Shown here piece by piece: positions 15,001 to 29,100 of a stretch of 64,000 bases of DNA (positions within the stretch are counted from its first letter, which is position 1; every line of letters starts with the position of its first letter). The position numbers and the translations under genes are program-made. The notes beneath the pieces were generated by a model. It did not search any database. It was not told where the DNA came from and saw only the letters and a program-made list of their open reading frames with translations. This DNA comes from Blastomussa wellsi (lineage: Eukaryota; Cnidaria; Anthozoa; Scleractinia; Plerogyridae): the NCBI GenBank assembly GCA_947652115.1, contig OX393562.1, forward strand, positions 6,844,093 to 6,908,092, written 5' to 3'.

Positions 15001-18000
15001 TGAGGAATAATAATGAATATAAACACAAAATACTCTTTTATAATCAACATCATTTGTTGTGTCAGCGTGAGTCTGTGCTCTCAAACCTTGAACAAGCCGA
15101 GTTCTTCTTCCTATTGAGTTCTTGTTTTTCTAAGTACACTATTGTTAACACCACTGTATCATTAAAGACCAAGGTGTCCTTCATTTGTGAAAAGAATTCA
15201 AAAAACTGGCTTATAAATCCCATCATGGTCTTCTTTGACTTTCGCTGTTTTTTTTTTCTGCAGACCTTTCAATCCAGTTGAATACACAGACCACGTATAA
15301 AGCATAAGGAATTGAGGTATTACCTATTTTTTCTTTCAGTCACGTTCCAGTAATTAAATTATTAAATTCGGGGATGTCACACCGAGCATGGTTATTAACA
15401 ACATGGTATTTAGTAGCATCTTTACGCGTAGATTGAACCTCGAACGGAAATGTTAGATGTCTGCGCTGAAGTGGAAAACATTTTAAGGTTGCTGTTAGAA
15501 CACAGCAAAATAACAAGATCAAAACTACTAAACTGAGAGGAATTTCTTTGAAGTCTGAAGTAACACGAGTTTTGGTAAAACAAAATGCCGAGTGGAACTT
15601 TTAAGTTTTAGTTTTAAGCTTCAAGTCCTACACGTATTTGCCAGAAGGTACTGGTTGAAAAAATAAGCCACTATTTAGCTGTGCAATCTCAAACACAATC
15701 AACTATTTCACAAAGTCAAACTGTGAAACTACGGTAAATCTTATTGTTGACTTAAATAAAATCTCAGTTAAAATTTGTTGTATAGTGCAACAATCTGTGA
15801 GATTATTTTATGAAGATGCCATGTAAGACAATGTTAAGTCCGTATGCCTTGCAGTAACATCCACTTTGAAATGACAAACGATAAAATTTAAGAAATTATG
15901 TAAAAACAAAAAGCGGGTAGCAACTTTTGACCTCTCCAAGTAACCTTTTCTCTTCTCGCTCAAAGGTTTCGCAATGAAGATAGATTCTCCTTTTCTACAT
16001 AATGGTTTTAATCGGTCACAGCTGATCATAATAACTTAATTTCGGCGAAAGAGGTATAATTATTTGAACAATATAATTTTTTCGTATTATGGATCACCGT
16101 TACCCCAAACATACTTTTCCTCAAGTTCACGACATTAATGAATCGACGCCAATCATGATATTCTGCTTCATATTCAACGAGTGAGCGAGTGATGCAGGCG
16201 TTGCTCCTGCAACGGCGATCGAGTGGCTTAGCAGAAATTTAACATGATGTAACCACACTAAAAATATGAAAACGCTATTTCTTCGATATTCCTTCAAAAA
16301 ATTTCGAATAATGTTAACAATTTACATTTTGAATATGGAATATGCCACTGGCCAAGGAAAGTTTTCTCTTATTTCCTGAGCTTGTAGGTATAACTATTTT
16401 GCATCATTTTTCAACCAACAAACCGCAGGATGCGAGAAGCAAGGGCTAAACACCAGAAACTAAAACAGATTATTGATTTTTAAAATAGCCAGAGCATTAT
16501 GTGACTATTGTTACTGGAGCCAAATTTGAGAAATGGAAACTAAGTTCCAAATAGTATTTGTCAAAGACATGCACTACGTACGCGTCATAAATAAAAAAAT
16601 TCCAGTCCGTCATGCAGAGTGGTCTTTCAGTAACGATTCTTACGAGATTGAAATGAAACAGTAATTTCACGAATAACGCTGTGGTTCGTAAGCGCCTGGG
16701 GTTTATGAACTGTTTTACCCACAACTAACATTTACTAAATTAATGAACACGCTCTAACCGAATAATTATATTTATTTTCGTTCTTCTTGAAAATTAACCC
16801 TTTCAAATTGATGGAGATTTATCTAAACTTAATGGAATGGAATAAGCAACGAGATGAGAGGATGTGAATTGGTTTTAGGGACAAAGTGCAGTCCGTTTCA
16901 CGAATAAACTTGTGCTGATTTCCTAAACCAAACTTAGAGCCTTATAGCTCTGAAGTGGTTTTAATTTATTTGTCGCATATCAAAGACAAAATTTGTTCAA
17001 AAATAACACAATATCTATTTGAAAAAATTTAAGGAAATATAAAACCTGACAAATTTCATAGCCATGTAATGAGAATACGATAAACTTCTGAACAAACATA
17101 TCTGTAACCAGTTTCAGTTTCTTGACGGAAGGCTATTTTACTACTTTGTCTTTTCTGTATAAACCATATCAGTGTAACAATATTATTTTGAAATAAAAAT
17201 AATCAATAAAGCAGGCTTATTTTAATTTGCCGTTTTTCTGCGGCACGTGCGGCTTGTTAATTGTTCTTCGCCTTCACCACTGGCTATGTTATGTCCAATC
17301 AGGTATCGGACACTTAAAACGAGAATTACATAGAGATTTTATAATTGATTCTATTCCCTTTGTTTGGAATAATTCTGGGCATTTGTAGTAACGAATCGTA
17401 CTCGGTAAGATGTTTCAGTTTATAAACCACCGGGAAACAAATGCACTGAAAACTGGGACATAATAACTAAAGTGTGAGTTGTAAAAACAGAATGACGGCT
17501 CTTCCTAAACGAAATAATCCGGCTCCCTTACAGCGGAATAATGGAATCATGTTTTATGAAGATGGGAAACAGTACACAGGTACTATAATGTGGAAATATG
17601 AACATTGCTGAATCGTTTATTGTATCTTTCAGCAAACTGTGTTTCCATTGTTCCCATATTATTAACAAAAACGTTAATATACTCACAATATATCAAAATG
17701 GAGGAAATGTAATGTTAAACGTAAAACTTGCTCAAAGAAAGGACATATGTATTTAAAACATCCTAACAAAATAACACTCATTGGTATTGTGCTACTTTAC
17801 CGAATGCTTAAAAACAAACTGATGAAGATGAAGATGGTTTCTTCAGATGAAGTAGGTTTCTTAGTTTTCCTGTTCAGTTATTTTGAAATAGCTGTCTTAA
17901 CTAATCATTCTAGCTAAAATAATGTATTTTGATTACTGTGACCATAGATTCCAACCTGGGACCACAAGACCTCAACTTCAGTTAGTGAGTACAGTTTATT

Positions 18001-21000
18001 CAGACCCAGAACATTTCGCCCAATCAGAGGTGACGCTACCTCGTGCAAAGAACTTTTGAGAAATAGCAAATAAACATTCAGAAGAAAGCCTCATGCATGT
18101 CACATGTTCAAAAGAATGTTTCGGAATAAGCTGTACCTTGCACCTTGTCTTTTTCCAATTCATTTTAAAGGGAGATAAAATTGTGTTGCTTTAAAACTGT
18201 ATACGGCATGTGGCTTTCATCGCTTTTTGCCGTTTCTTGATGGTTTCATAGCTTCACAAGCATGTTTATACTGTTAATACCTATAATAACAACTGCAACA
18301 GTTCCAGGCTTTCTCCTCCCCCCTCCCACTCCACTGTTCCAAACGTGTTATGACGTATAGTATTCTTCTTGAGCTTTCTTTTTAGCCGGCTGGAAAACGC
18401 CTTTTCGGCAATCTCCAGTTCAGCAAGATACTCAGCATGCAGTCTTGTTTGGTGGTTAAAGTCTTCGCAACCACCCTGAAACAATGAATTATTTAATTTG
18501 GAAATACTCACGTACAAAGCGACTCCTATTTTACCCTTAAGGGATAGTGTTACCCCCAAAAAATTAAGATGTTCGGGAAGACTGTGTCCGTATTTTTGCT
18601 TCTACAATCCCTAATGAAACCCGTATCGTCATCTAAATTTTGATTAGAAATTCATTACCCTATGACACAATGCATTTACAAATGCTACGAATTGCCGTTT
18701 AGATTTTTGTCCTTGATTGGATTGACTTAATTTCACGAAAGAAAAGACTGTTGTGACTATGCATGTTTCCTTGTTATCTAACGGTTACTTCATGAAGAGT
18801 TTTATGTTCTGTTTGTCTTTTTAATTGATCGAAGAAATTTGTTTCCTTGCAAACTCGGAATAAACTTCAACCTTTTTACGAAACGGCATCAATGAATTTA
18901 AGCCTTTTCTAGGCGCAAATATCTCTAGTGCTGGTTACTAAGTCCAGAACACTATAAGTATCTTCCACAACAACGTAATAGCTCTTAATTTATGCTAATT
19001 TCCAACGCGAACGACCCGGCCGCTGTCCAATTTGTATAATTAACGGACTACGCGAACATTTAAAGTTTCTGGGAAGCTAAAGCTTGGACTGGCATGGGTG
19101 GTTGAACGATACAATGAGATGATAGGGTAACGAAATCAAATCTTTAAGGTGTTAGCCGGCGTAACCTGATTCTAAAAAGCGCTTTGAACAAAGAAATCAG
19201 CAGCCGCTTATAAATTCCAGTGTATTGGTAAGTGGTTGCAATATATCTTGTGGCATGTTTTTGAAGATTCATGCTATGATCTGTCTCAAGAAGATTGAAT
19301 TTATGTCCAAAGAAAGTTAGAAACAGGTGGGTCGCAAAGCACTAAACTGTGGAAACTTGTTAGAAAGGATAGAGTTACGTAAGGTGGTACTAATCAGCTT
19401 GAATGAAGTAAACAAGATAACATGTGTCTTTTAATTTCCGCGAATTTATTCACTCTTAATAATGAAAAGAAAAAGGAATAAGCAATGCTCAGTTTATTTC
19501 AGTAACTGTTGATGTGAATGGGACGACAGCGACAAATATCTGCGTTATAAAATTCAGTTAGTACACTGTATCGAAAATTCATTCGCATAATAAATATTTT
19601 ACAACAATCAAGAGGCTTAAAAGGAATCCACTCATGCAGTGTTGTTACAGGTGCTTAAGTAACAGTTGGTATATCTCTATGCAGATCTCAGTGCAGTTCT
19701 TTTTAGCATTTCATAGTTCTACTATTGAAAATGCAGATGCTTTCTTTATAAATATGCGCTTTCTAGATTAGTTAACATGTCAGTCTTGATCAAGCAGTCG
19801 CAAAAATCAAATCCTCAGATAAAGCTTTTCAGACGCTGTTAAAGGTTTGTGTTTGTAGTAATTTAGTTTGTTATTAATAATTCACGTTTTGGCACGGATT
19901 CAGGCTCAATTGCGTTTCGAACCAGTTAAAAAGAAGAATCAAAACGACAGAAAAATGTCATTTTTGTACACAATTTACAATTGTTCCATTTTGCCAAATA
20001 TCCCCCAGCCTATTGCCGTGTTTTGAAAAGAATTCTACATTGGTTCCGAATTCACCAGCAAAAAGAATTGCTCGATTATTCTGTTATAAACAGCTTTACT
20101 TCTATCATACAGTGTGAACTGAAGTAAATTTGGCCGCAGGAGTCTCGCGTAAAGGAATTGTCTTCAATAAAAGAATTTATCTCGTATAATCAGTGAAATC
20201 TATTTGAAGAATAGCTAAAGATTGTTGAATTCAATGACACAGGAAGGTTTACAGTAGTGCCGTACGTCAAAACAACTTTTGAGAATGCTGGTTTAATCCT
20301 ATTCGCTGTTGGAATCTTTTCTGTATTGAAATTCTTCTATAACAGTAAACACATCTCAGAATATTTCATTTCTCCTTCATGGCAACTGTTGCCAAGAAAT
20401 TGAAATAATGTCATTGGTGATGCTTCAAAAAGGGTTCGCAAGAATTCAATGTTATAGTAGCGTAAAATTTTCGCTAACATATTAGCCGATATTGTCTATA
20501 AGATCTTGCATGAAGTATTATAGACAGCAAATGGATAATTTGTTTATCATTGAGTGCATTTTAGTGCTAATGGTTTATCTTTTGCAAAAAAAAATAATGT
20601 TTACGCGGTTGCGATTGTTATGTTGTACTAGGTTCTTCTGCTAACCTTTAGGACTGTGGTAAAAACCATTCATGTTACCGTTCACTGATAATATATTCCT
20701 GTGGTTAACTGTCGCATTGTTTGTTACTCCTTAGGGGGTAGCTTAAAATTAAATACACGTGGATGAAACTTCCCAGTGCAAAACGTAAAAGAAAATGTCA
20801 ACAGAAATTAATTAAGCAACGTAACTTGTGGATACTAAGCCATCGCTTGCAATCCAGGTAAAACGAATGTCTACAGAGTAGTTAAAAATTTAAGGGACTA
20901 GATTTGTGATGACTGATCATGCAGCTATTACGGTGGCTCCATTTGGAGTGTATTTCTCAAATACCGGGAAGACAGGGACAGACGAATGATTGTTGCAGCA

Positions 21001-23108
21001 TGTTCATGTGAGTGAGTGACCGTGGTAAAATTTGCCGTAAAATTTACTACTCGCTAATGTGACACGCCTTGTTTATGCTGGTCAGTATAAAAGACATGGC
21101 GGGGCCTTTCTCCGGAAAAGGAAACCTTCACGGGAGGACAAATTATTGAATTTTATCTAGAAATCGGCCAACCGTTTAGGAAAGGCGGAATAAGCGAGCG
21201 AATTTATTATGTAACGTCGATGTATATTCATAATTACGGAGGTCCCCTTTTGTTAAACCAAGATAAGGCAGACGATATCTTACTTTGGTAAGATTGACTT
21301 CAGTGTTTCAAATTTCGGAGAGCTTTAATTTAACCTTGACATTCAATAACTCACTCATGTAAAGTATTGTCTAGTATTGCTGGAGAATTTAAAGTGATTT
21401 AAATCTCAGTACAAGGTCCATAACCTTGACAGTCAATAACTCATTCATGTAAACGGGGTTTCGACTTAGTACTTTTGGAGAATTCAAATATCGTCAGTGA
21501 TTTAAATTGCGGTACAAGGTCCATTCCCGTTTTAACAATAATTCCACGGACGGTCTAATTACGGCACTAGACAAAATTCAAAAAACAAAACATCAAAACC
21601 AATCCTAAAAATCCCATTGATAAGAAAACAGTCGACTTCCTATTTTTTGATTATATATAATTATTATCATTTTTGTATGAAATTCTCTTTTAATAGGTGG
21701 TTACCCAGAATTCAAAACCGAGATACAACTGAAGAAAGCTGTAAAGTGTTTCATAATAACATTTTCCGAGCTTCAAACCATAGAAAAGGCTATTGTTATT
21801 TTACATCAAGCTCTAATGTAATTCAATTCAGTTCGCGTCTGTCAAAGTCTTGCCATGCAAGACAACTTGTGTGAATGGATAGCAAAACTGGCTCTCCACT
21901 GTGATTTGTCTAGACAACCTGATGAAATCATTAAAGAAGATACCTGCTAGATGCTACCTTACGTACTTGGCCAACAAGTTTGAAAGTTTGTAGTTAAACA
22001 AATGAATGGTGCTGTTCAAATTTCCAAATATGCTATCACAATAACGAAACCTGTCATTTTTTCATCGTCCTGCGGCCTTTTGTTAATTTTGTAATCCTGG
22101 GTTATCTATCCAAAACTGTTCGAAGTGTAAAGGAAGAATTCCAAGAATCGATTAAATACATTTGTAGGGAAGTTTTCACAAGTAAGCTAAAATTTAATTT
22201 AAATTTTACCCTTGACTCAAGCAAGGAAACACGAAAAAAGAATAATATGAAAAAAGAATGATATCGTGAATTGGAAATTTTGCCACTTATTTCATTTAAT
22301 ATTCATGGAGAACCGCGCAGGTTGGAAGCAGATCTTCTTGGCGCCTTAAGTGTCCAAAACAATAGCTGCGGTTGTGCAACGAATATTTAAAAAAATGTTC
22401 AATGACAGTTTATTAAGATGTAAAAAGATACAGCCACCAAGGCCCACTGTGGAGTGAAAATAACGACCTGGTAACGATGGACGTCTTGTAAATCACTGAC
22501 TTTGTTTCCTGATTAGTAGATCAAACTTTAATTGAATCTAAGAATATGCGGGAAAGAACTTTTGAATAATACTGCACAGGGACAAAACAACCCGAACTAT
22601 TGAATAAAGGTCGTAAGTCCCTATTATTTTTATTAAAGATTTTCAGTAATGCAATGCCGTGATCTATTTCTAATCAGTTTAATACTATATGATGTTAATT
22701 TTGTCCTTTTATGGGGAAATAATTTGTATTTCTATCGCTTCCCATCAAAGTATGGAAACTTATAAATACTTTTACAAACTACTAACGCTTTAAACTAAAC
22801 TAGTATGAGGTTTTGTTACACGAGTGGTATAGTCCCTTGACAAAAAAGAATTGATGTACGGTTATTACGCACCGTGTGTGATAACAATTTATTTTTGCGT
22901 TTACGTTTTTATAAAGGGAATAATTTGCATTTCAGTCCAATCATTAATTTTCCCAGCTGTGAATGAAGCACTTTCCGCGATAATCGTAACTAAAGGGTTA
23001 AACGATTTGTGTAAGAAAAAGGTTTTAGAAGGTTCCCCAAATTATCTTTCTTTAAACACGGGCATTTTCTTTTAACAGGTTCTTGAAGCCAAGATTGCAC
23101 CAATAAAC
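9028..23108. other. 14-kb gene-free spacer between divergent R1 and R2
   Basis: AT-rich DNA with stops in all frames and no ORF that resembles a known protein. It holds the shared upstream region of R1 and R2, so any promoters or enhancers should lie near its two ends, but I cannot identify core motifs. I noted one imperfect direct duplication (21332-21524) and one weak exon-like ORF near 18300-18480 (minus). Nothing else is supportable. Confidence 0.6.
21332..21524. repeat. Imperfect tandem direct duplication
   Basis: Two adjacent units (21332-21421 and 21422-21524) both open with AACCTTGACA(T/G)TCAATAACTC and end with ACAAGGTCCAT. The second unit has a small insertion in its middle. No coding capacity. 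Confidence 0.7.
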
Positions 23109-26100
23109 ATGAGAATTACTTCAGCAATATTATTCTCCATGGTTCTTGTAAACGGCATAAGGAGATCTGATGAAGCGGCAGAAGAAGAGTAAGTTACTGT
23201 TTCGTGATATTTGTTAGGAATATATCATCTTCTGCCTTTGAAAGAAAATCTATCTCAGGGTATTTCTGATCGGTATTTGCGAAAAGAAAAAAAGGTTTTA
23301 TTTTTGTTTCTGCACACATATTTTCTCTATACAGAGCGAGATCGCGCCCCTTTTGGGTAAATAATATATATTTTAATTAGATGCTATATTGATCTTTTTC
23401 ACGCTGTTAACGCTTCCAAGAAATGCCTGAAGATTTTAATAACCACTGAAATTACAAAAGTAATACGGAAATGAGAAGATAGGATTTCATGACACCGATC
23501 AGAACAGGAAAGAGGTTTTCGGAGGCAGTAAAACCTTAAACACCAGTGGCATGCAGAAAATGAAGAAAATGTCATTTGCTAGCATGCTCATCTCACAACA
23601 GGGATAAAAGAAGACTTACAAGAAATTGCTTTGGCATTAGAAGAGAGCAAGGAAACATATAAATAAATTGCCTTGTCAGGATAAAAGAGATATATTAAAT
23701 CATATCGTGTACCGCCAGCAAAAGCAACCAAAATGTAAAGAAAAAACATGATAAAATTGTTGCATCCTACCTGTATAAGCGACGTTTATAAAAGTTCTCA
23801 GTGTCGGCTATTAATAGCAGGATCAGAACAAATAGCATTTTGTACACAAAGAAAAAATTTAAATTATGCCTTTGTATATCATTTTGTCAAAGCAGGCTGA
23901 GGTAAAATTACCTTTTCGCAGAACAATTTTGTTTCCTATTAAAATAGAAATAATCACATTTACACACAATTTAAATTATGCCTTTGTATATCATTTTGTC
24001 AAAGCAGGCTGAGGTAAAATTACCTTTTCGCAGAACAATTTTGTTTCCTATTAAAATAGAAATAATCACATTTACACACAACATTATATGAACATTAAAT
24101 TGCAAAAAGTTCTACACTGGGCGATATTTGAACATGGAGCATACCGCGAGGTCTGTTTTCAACACTTCTGCTGAGATTTTCCGGCAGGATTTTCATGTTG
24201 CAAATTTCACGGAAGTTCTTGAAGTTAAAATACATCTTTGAATTGCACACATGGTAAGGCAACCTCACAAAGAAAACAACGCGTCCAGGACACCGAGTTA
24301 TTCTCTTAGGCAAGGCACTTTACTTGTCATATTGCCTCTCTTCAACAAGGTGTGTAAATGGGTACCGGCAAATTTAATGCCATAGTACAACACTGCGATG
24401 GATTAGCATTCTATCCAGGGAGGGGGAGACGAGTAACAATACTCCAAGTCGCCTCATGGTACGGAAACCGGGATAAGCTCCGGCCCGATGGGCCACTAAC
24501 TAGGCTTGCCAGTATGCAAGCCGATGGCTAGGACACACTGTTTTTTATAGAAGGCTATACTTTGTGAAATGTCTTTCCGCGAAAGATAATGTTACTCTTT
24601 TTCACAGATCTCTGGTAGACTACAAGAAATCAATGGAGGAAGCTTTGAACCTTTCACGGAAGATAAATGACGCTTTAACAGTACATGACAAGAAAGTGCG
24701 ACCGAATGCTGGAGGTGAGACATAGATTATTGTCACTGAGTGTTTTTATTTATTATTTTTTTATAACAATAATTTTATTCAAACTTCACTCTCAAAGATT
24801 ACGTTACAGTATAATAATTATTATAACACATTACAATAATAAATTATAATAATAACAATAATAAATTCGTCAATACAAAGAACTTCATAAAAATAGGCGA
24901 GTTAAAACTAATTGCAGAGTATAACTTAATTTCCTCGACCTCCCATAATTACACTAAAATCAATTCATGACATGGTAAGTCCTGAATAATAACCCACAGA
25001 TGCGCATAAACAGGTATTTGTTGCGAAGACTCATAACAGTAATGTTAAAACATTAAGAAATTAAAATTGGTATTTCTAAATAGAGAGGCCTAATAATAAT
25101 GTTAAAACTATTCATATCAGTCCCGCTATCCCCTTGTCTATTTACACATTTCTGTCCTGTACTTCTTCAGCTCTCCGTCTCAGATCTAGACCCCCTAAGA
25201 CACAACAACGCACTGCCCAGAATCGCGATGGATACTTTGGCTCTGATCCACGAAATCGTTGTGGCATACATTTAGACCTCTTGTTTCTTGACAACGATGA
25301 GCTCAGTTAGCCTTAAATGGTATCGGAAGCATTCTTCGGCCATACCCTCTGTAGTGGTGATGACGAGGGGTATGAACGTGCCTTGCTCGACTTTGGTTAC
25401 TCGGAACGCGTGTTTTATTTTATTTTAATTTCCGTGAATTGGTTAGATCTGTTTTGTAGTAAGTTCCTTATACGAGTCCGCATTCGGGTGGCACACCCTT
25501 ATATCAATAAACATCATCGTTCTCTCACGCCCTGAAATTTTACACTCCCCTCACACTCCAGAAAAAGGAAACCTCTCCAACTCAGGGTAGGGATCGTTTG
25601 CTTGTTGAAGACTAAAGGAACTGATTCTTTGTTGCTTCGCTCACGTCGAGTAAAGTCTGTGTCGTTCTCTTGACAGGTCCTCCAGTTATGGTTGACGTGG
25701 AATTCAAGATAATTTCGATTGGAGAAATTAAAGAGGCCAGCATGGTGAGGGACAAATCGATGCCAAGACTTTTCTATTAATTAAAAAAAAACAGTCATTT
25801 GTGCCAGACATAATCAGTAATTTATGTTCAAGGCATGGTGCTCATATGACAGTCGCTTGTGTCAGGTTGTACCAGGTACTGCAAATCTAGCCAATGACAT
25901 TAGAGGGCCCCGTTAATTCTAGCATAATTGATTGGGTCAATTACAGTGGCGAAACTAGAAGAGGGTCTTATTTTGGGGATTTTGTGGTAACGGACCACGT
26001 ATTCTCCCCACCTAAATATTTCAACCCCTCCCTCCCCCTCTTTTCTCAAGGCCTGGATCCGCCACCGTATCACCTGGGCAATTTTTCCCTTTCTCCCTTG

Positions 26101-29100
26101 TCATCAATCCCCCTCTGTTGGTAAACACGACTTGATGTAAATATTATCATAACTAATGTTTTTCCTTCACAGGAATACACGATGGATATTTTCTTTCGCC
26201 AATGGTGGACTGATCCGCGGCTGGCGCATAATTTCAGCACGGCTTTTAACATGGCAGGGGACGCGACCAAGCTGATATGGACACCCGACACATTTTTCTG
26301 GAATGTAAAAGCAGCAAAGTATCACAGGGTGACGCGAGAAAACATGAGAATAAAAATACATGGAGATGGCAAGGTTTACTTCAGCACAAGGTAAACCAGG
26401 GAAAGGAAAGTCAATTTGAGTTCTCGCGTTGTTTGAGTGAATTTGTTCCTGACATGGCCGCAGCGGTCTCCTTTATAGATTTTCATCTTATCGTGTAGTG
26501 CTCTATTTAGCAAAAGCAGTGTTAAACATCGCTGTTTCCTTGTATTTAATCTAGGATTACCTTTACTGCACAGTGTGACATGAACCTTCGTATGTACCCG
26601 ATGGACATTCAAGAATGTCCTTTAATCATCGAGAGCTGTGAGTACATTTTTATAAAAATACGAGTGTTGAAATTGCTTGTTTACAATCCTGTAATCTGGT
26701 TTTAGAGGGCAAGTTGCACAAGTGACAAATCGTGACAATATGTTTTCTTGGCAATTTCAAAATGTAACCACAAACAGAGAGAGATTTAGCTACAATTTGT
26801 AAACGCTCTCTTGAGAATTTTTTGGTCCAGTGTTTTCATTATGCCTATACAATGTTCTAAATATCGACCACGTGGAATAACGAGGGAGGGATAGGAGGCG
26901 AGGTGTTATTATGTCAATTTTCATTGCTTCCGATCTTCACCAGATGCACATACCACAGCTGATGTTGACTATCAATGGAAAGGAGGTAAGGCGCAAGGCG
27001 TCGAGATCGTTTCCAAAGAAATGGCCCAGTTCGACTTTGTAGGCGCAAAGACCACAACATTGGCAAATACAAACAGTAAAGGTGGGTCTTTTCAATGACC
27101 TTACGAGCACACCTCACGCCATCACGTCGCAATAAAAGCTATGTTTGAACTGTCCAGTTATTGTTGATCATTTTGCATTTCGATCGCTAGGGTCTTTCGC
27201 CAGTCTTCGTGCTTTCTTTACGTTCAAGCGGCGCGTGTCGTACTTTATTACGGCGACTTACATGCCTGCTGTGGTCCTCGTCATCCTGAGCTGGTGCTGC
27301 TTCTGGATCAACCGCTCTGCTGTGCCTGCCCGAGTCACTCTGGCGATAACAACCATCCTCACTACGATACTATTGTATGGATCTGTCAACTCTAACATGC
27401 CAAAGGTAACTTAAACAAATAGCACGGTTGAAGTATTAAAGGTAGGAATATCGGGAATTCTATTCGTCTGATTGACGACTTAATGGACTTCAAAAAAGAA
27501 AACAATAAACCGCTTATACTTTTCGCAGCTGATTTCGAGAAAGCCTTTGACAGCACTGAACATAACTTAATTCTCGCTTCTCTAATGCATTTCAGTTTTG
27601 GTAAGGCCTTTAATGGATCTGTGTTTGTTTCTGTGGGAACCACGCTTGCGTTCTGAACAATGGTTTCGCGACAAATCTTTTTAGCTTAGCGAGGGTTGCT
27701 AAACAAGGGGATCCAATATCCCCCTTTCTTTTTATTCTAGTGATAGAAATTCTAGCATCATCAGTTCTCCAAAATAGTCAGATTGAAGGTATCTGGCTAG
27801 GGGGGAAGCAAAAAAAAGCTCGAGCTATTTGCTGATGACAGCACCTTTTTTTCTGAAAGACCTGGCCTCTTTAGGCACGGTTTTAAAGTTAATGCAACAA
27901 TTTTACCTTTTTTCGTCTCTTAAGATAAATATCACTAAGTCTGAAGGGGGTTGGATTGGTGGAACTAAACTAAACGTGTGTCCCACTAACGACAGAGGCA
28001 TAAAATAGATAGATCTCCATCAAAAGGGAATGAAATTTCTGGGTATCAATATATCGCATAACGGTACCTTCTATCGAGAGCAAAATTTAGATCGTATATT
28101 TGAAAGCTTGAAAACTGTTCTTTCTATCTGGAAAATGCGTAGTCTGACGCTTTTTGGTAAATCATCAGTGATTAAAGCACTTACGCTGCCTAAATTATTG
28201 TATGTTTGCTCCAAGATTGATGTACCTGACTACTTCATAAGCAAAGTCACAGACTTTATCGGGAAGAAACCCAAAATCAAAACGACACTTTAATAGGTAG
28301 CTATGAAAAAGGAGGAATTATCCTACCCGACTTTGAATCTAGTATCAAAGCTAATACAAAAAAAAAAAAAAAAAAATCTGGAAAAAAAAAAAATCTGGAA
28401 GACGATCGCCTCTCAGCATTAAGCGTCCGTTGGCGGCATTAACGGGAAGAATTTCGAAAGACTTTCACAAAAGTGTTTTAGCCAGCTGGGCTGAGTATTG
28501 TGATGAAGAAGTCGTTACTCCGGAACAGGTCGCCAATCAACTGCTATGGAATAATAAGTACATCAAAGTAGACAAAAGTCCAGTTCTTCCCCCTGCTGGC
28601 TTCGAAAGGCATATTCAGAATTAAAGATACATATATATAAAACAAATGAAATGAACTGGGAAACGGTTCACGCTATAGGTGTTGAGCCTCCTCGCTATTA
28701 ATTTATACTGGGCCAGCCGTATCACCAGTGCAATTCCCCACAAATGGAAAATATTGATGAAGGACGTTGATCTTAATACTCCGCATCACGATGCCTCAGT
28801 AGCAATTGCAACGGTATCAAAATTACATCAAAAGACGTTTACCTTTCTTTTGTCGAAACAAAATTTAAGAAACCAACTGGTTAAGCTAACCTTCTTAAAC
28901 GAGTCGGCAGTCAAATTGTCTGGGACTCAGTCTATCACAGAATATATAATGTGCCAATTGATCCCTACATGAGATTTTTTCAATACAAAATTTTAAACAA
29001 TTGCCTTTATTTAAACAGGGACTTATTCCGTTTCAAGATCATCGAGTCTCCTACTTGCTCTTTTTTCTCTATTTACTCAGAAACAATTGGTCACATATTT

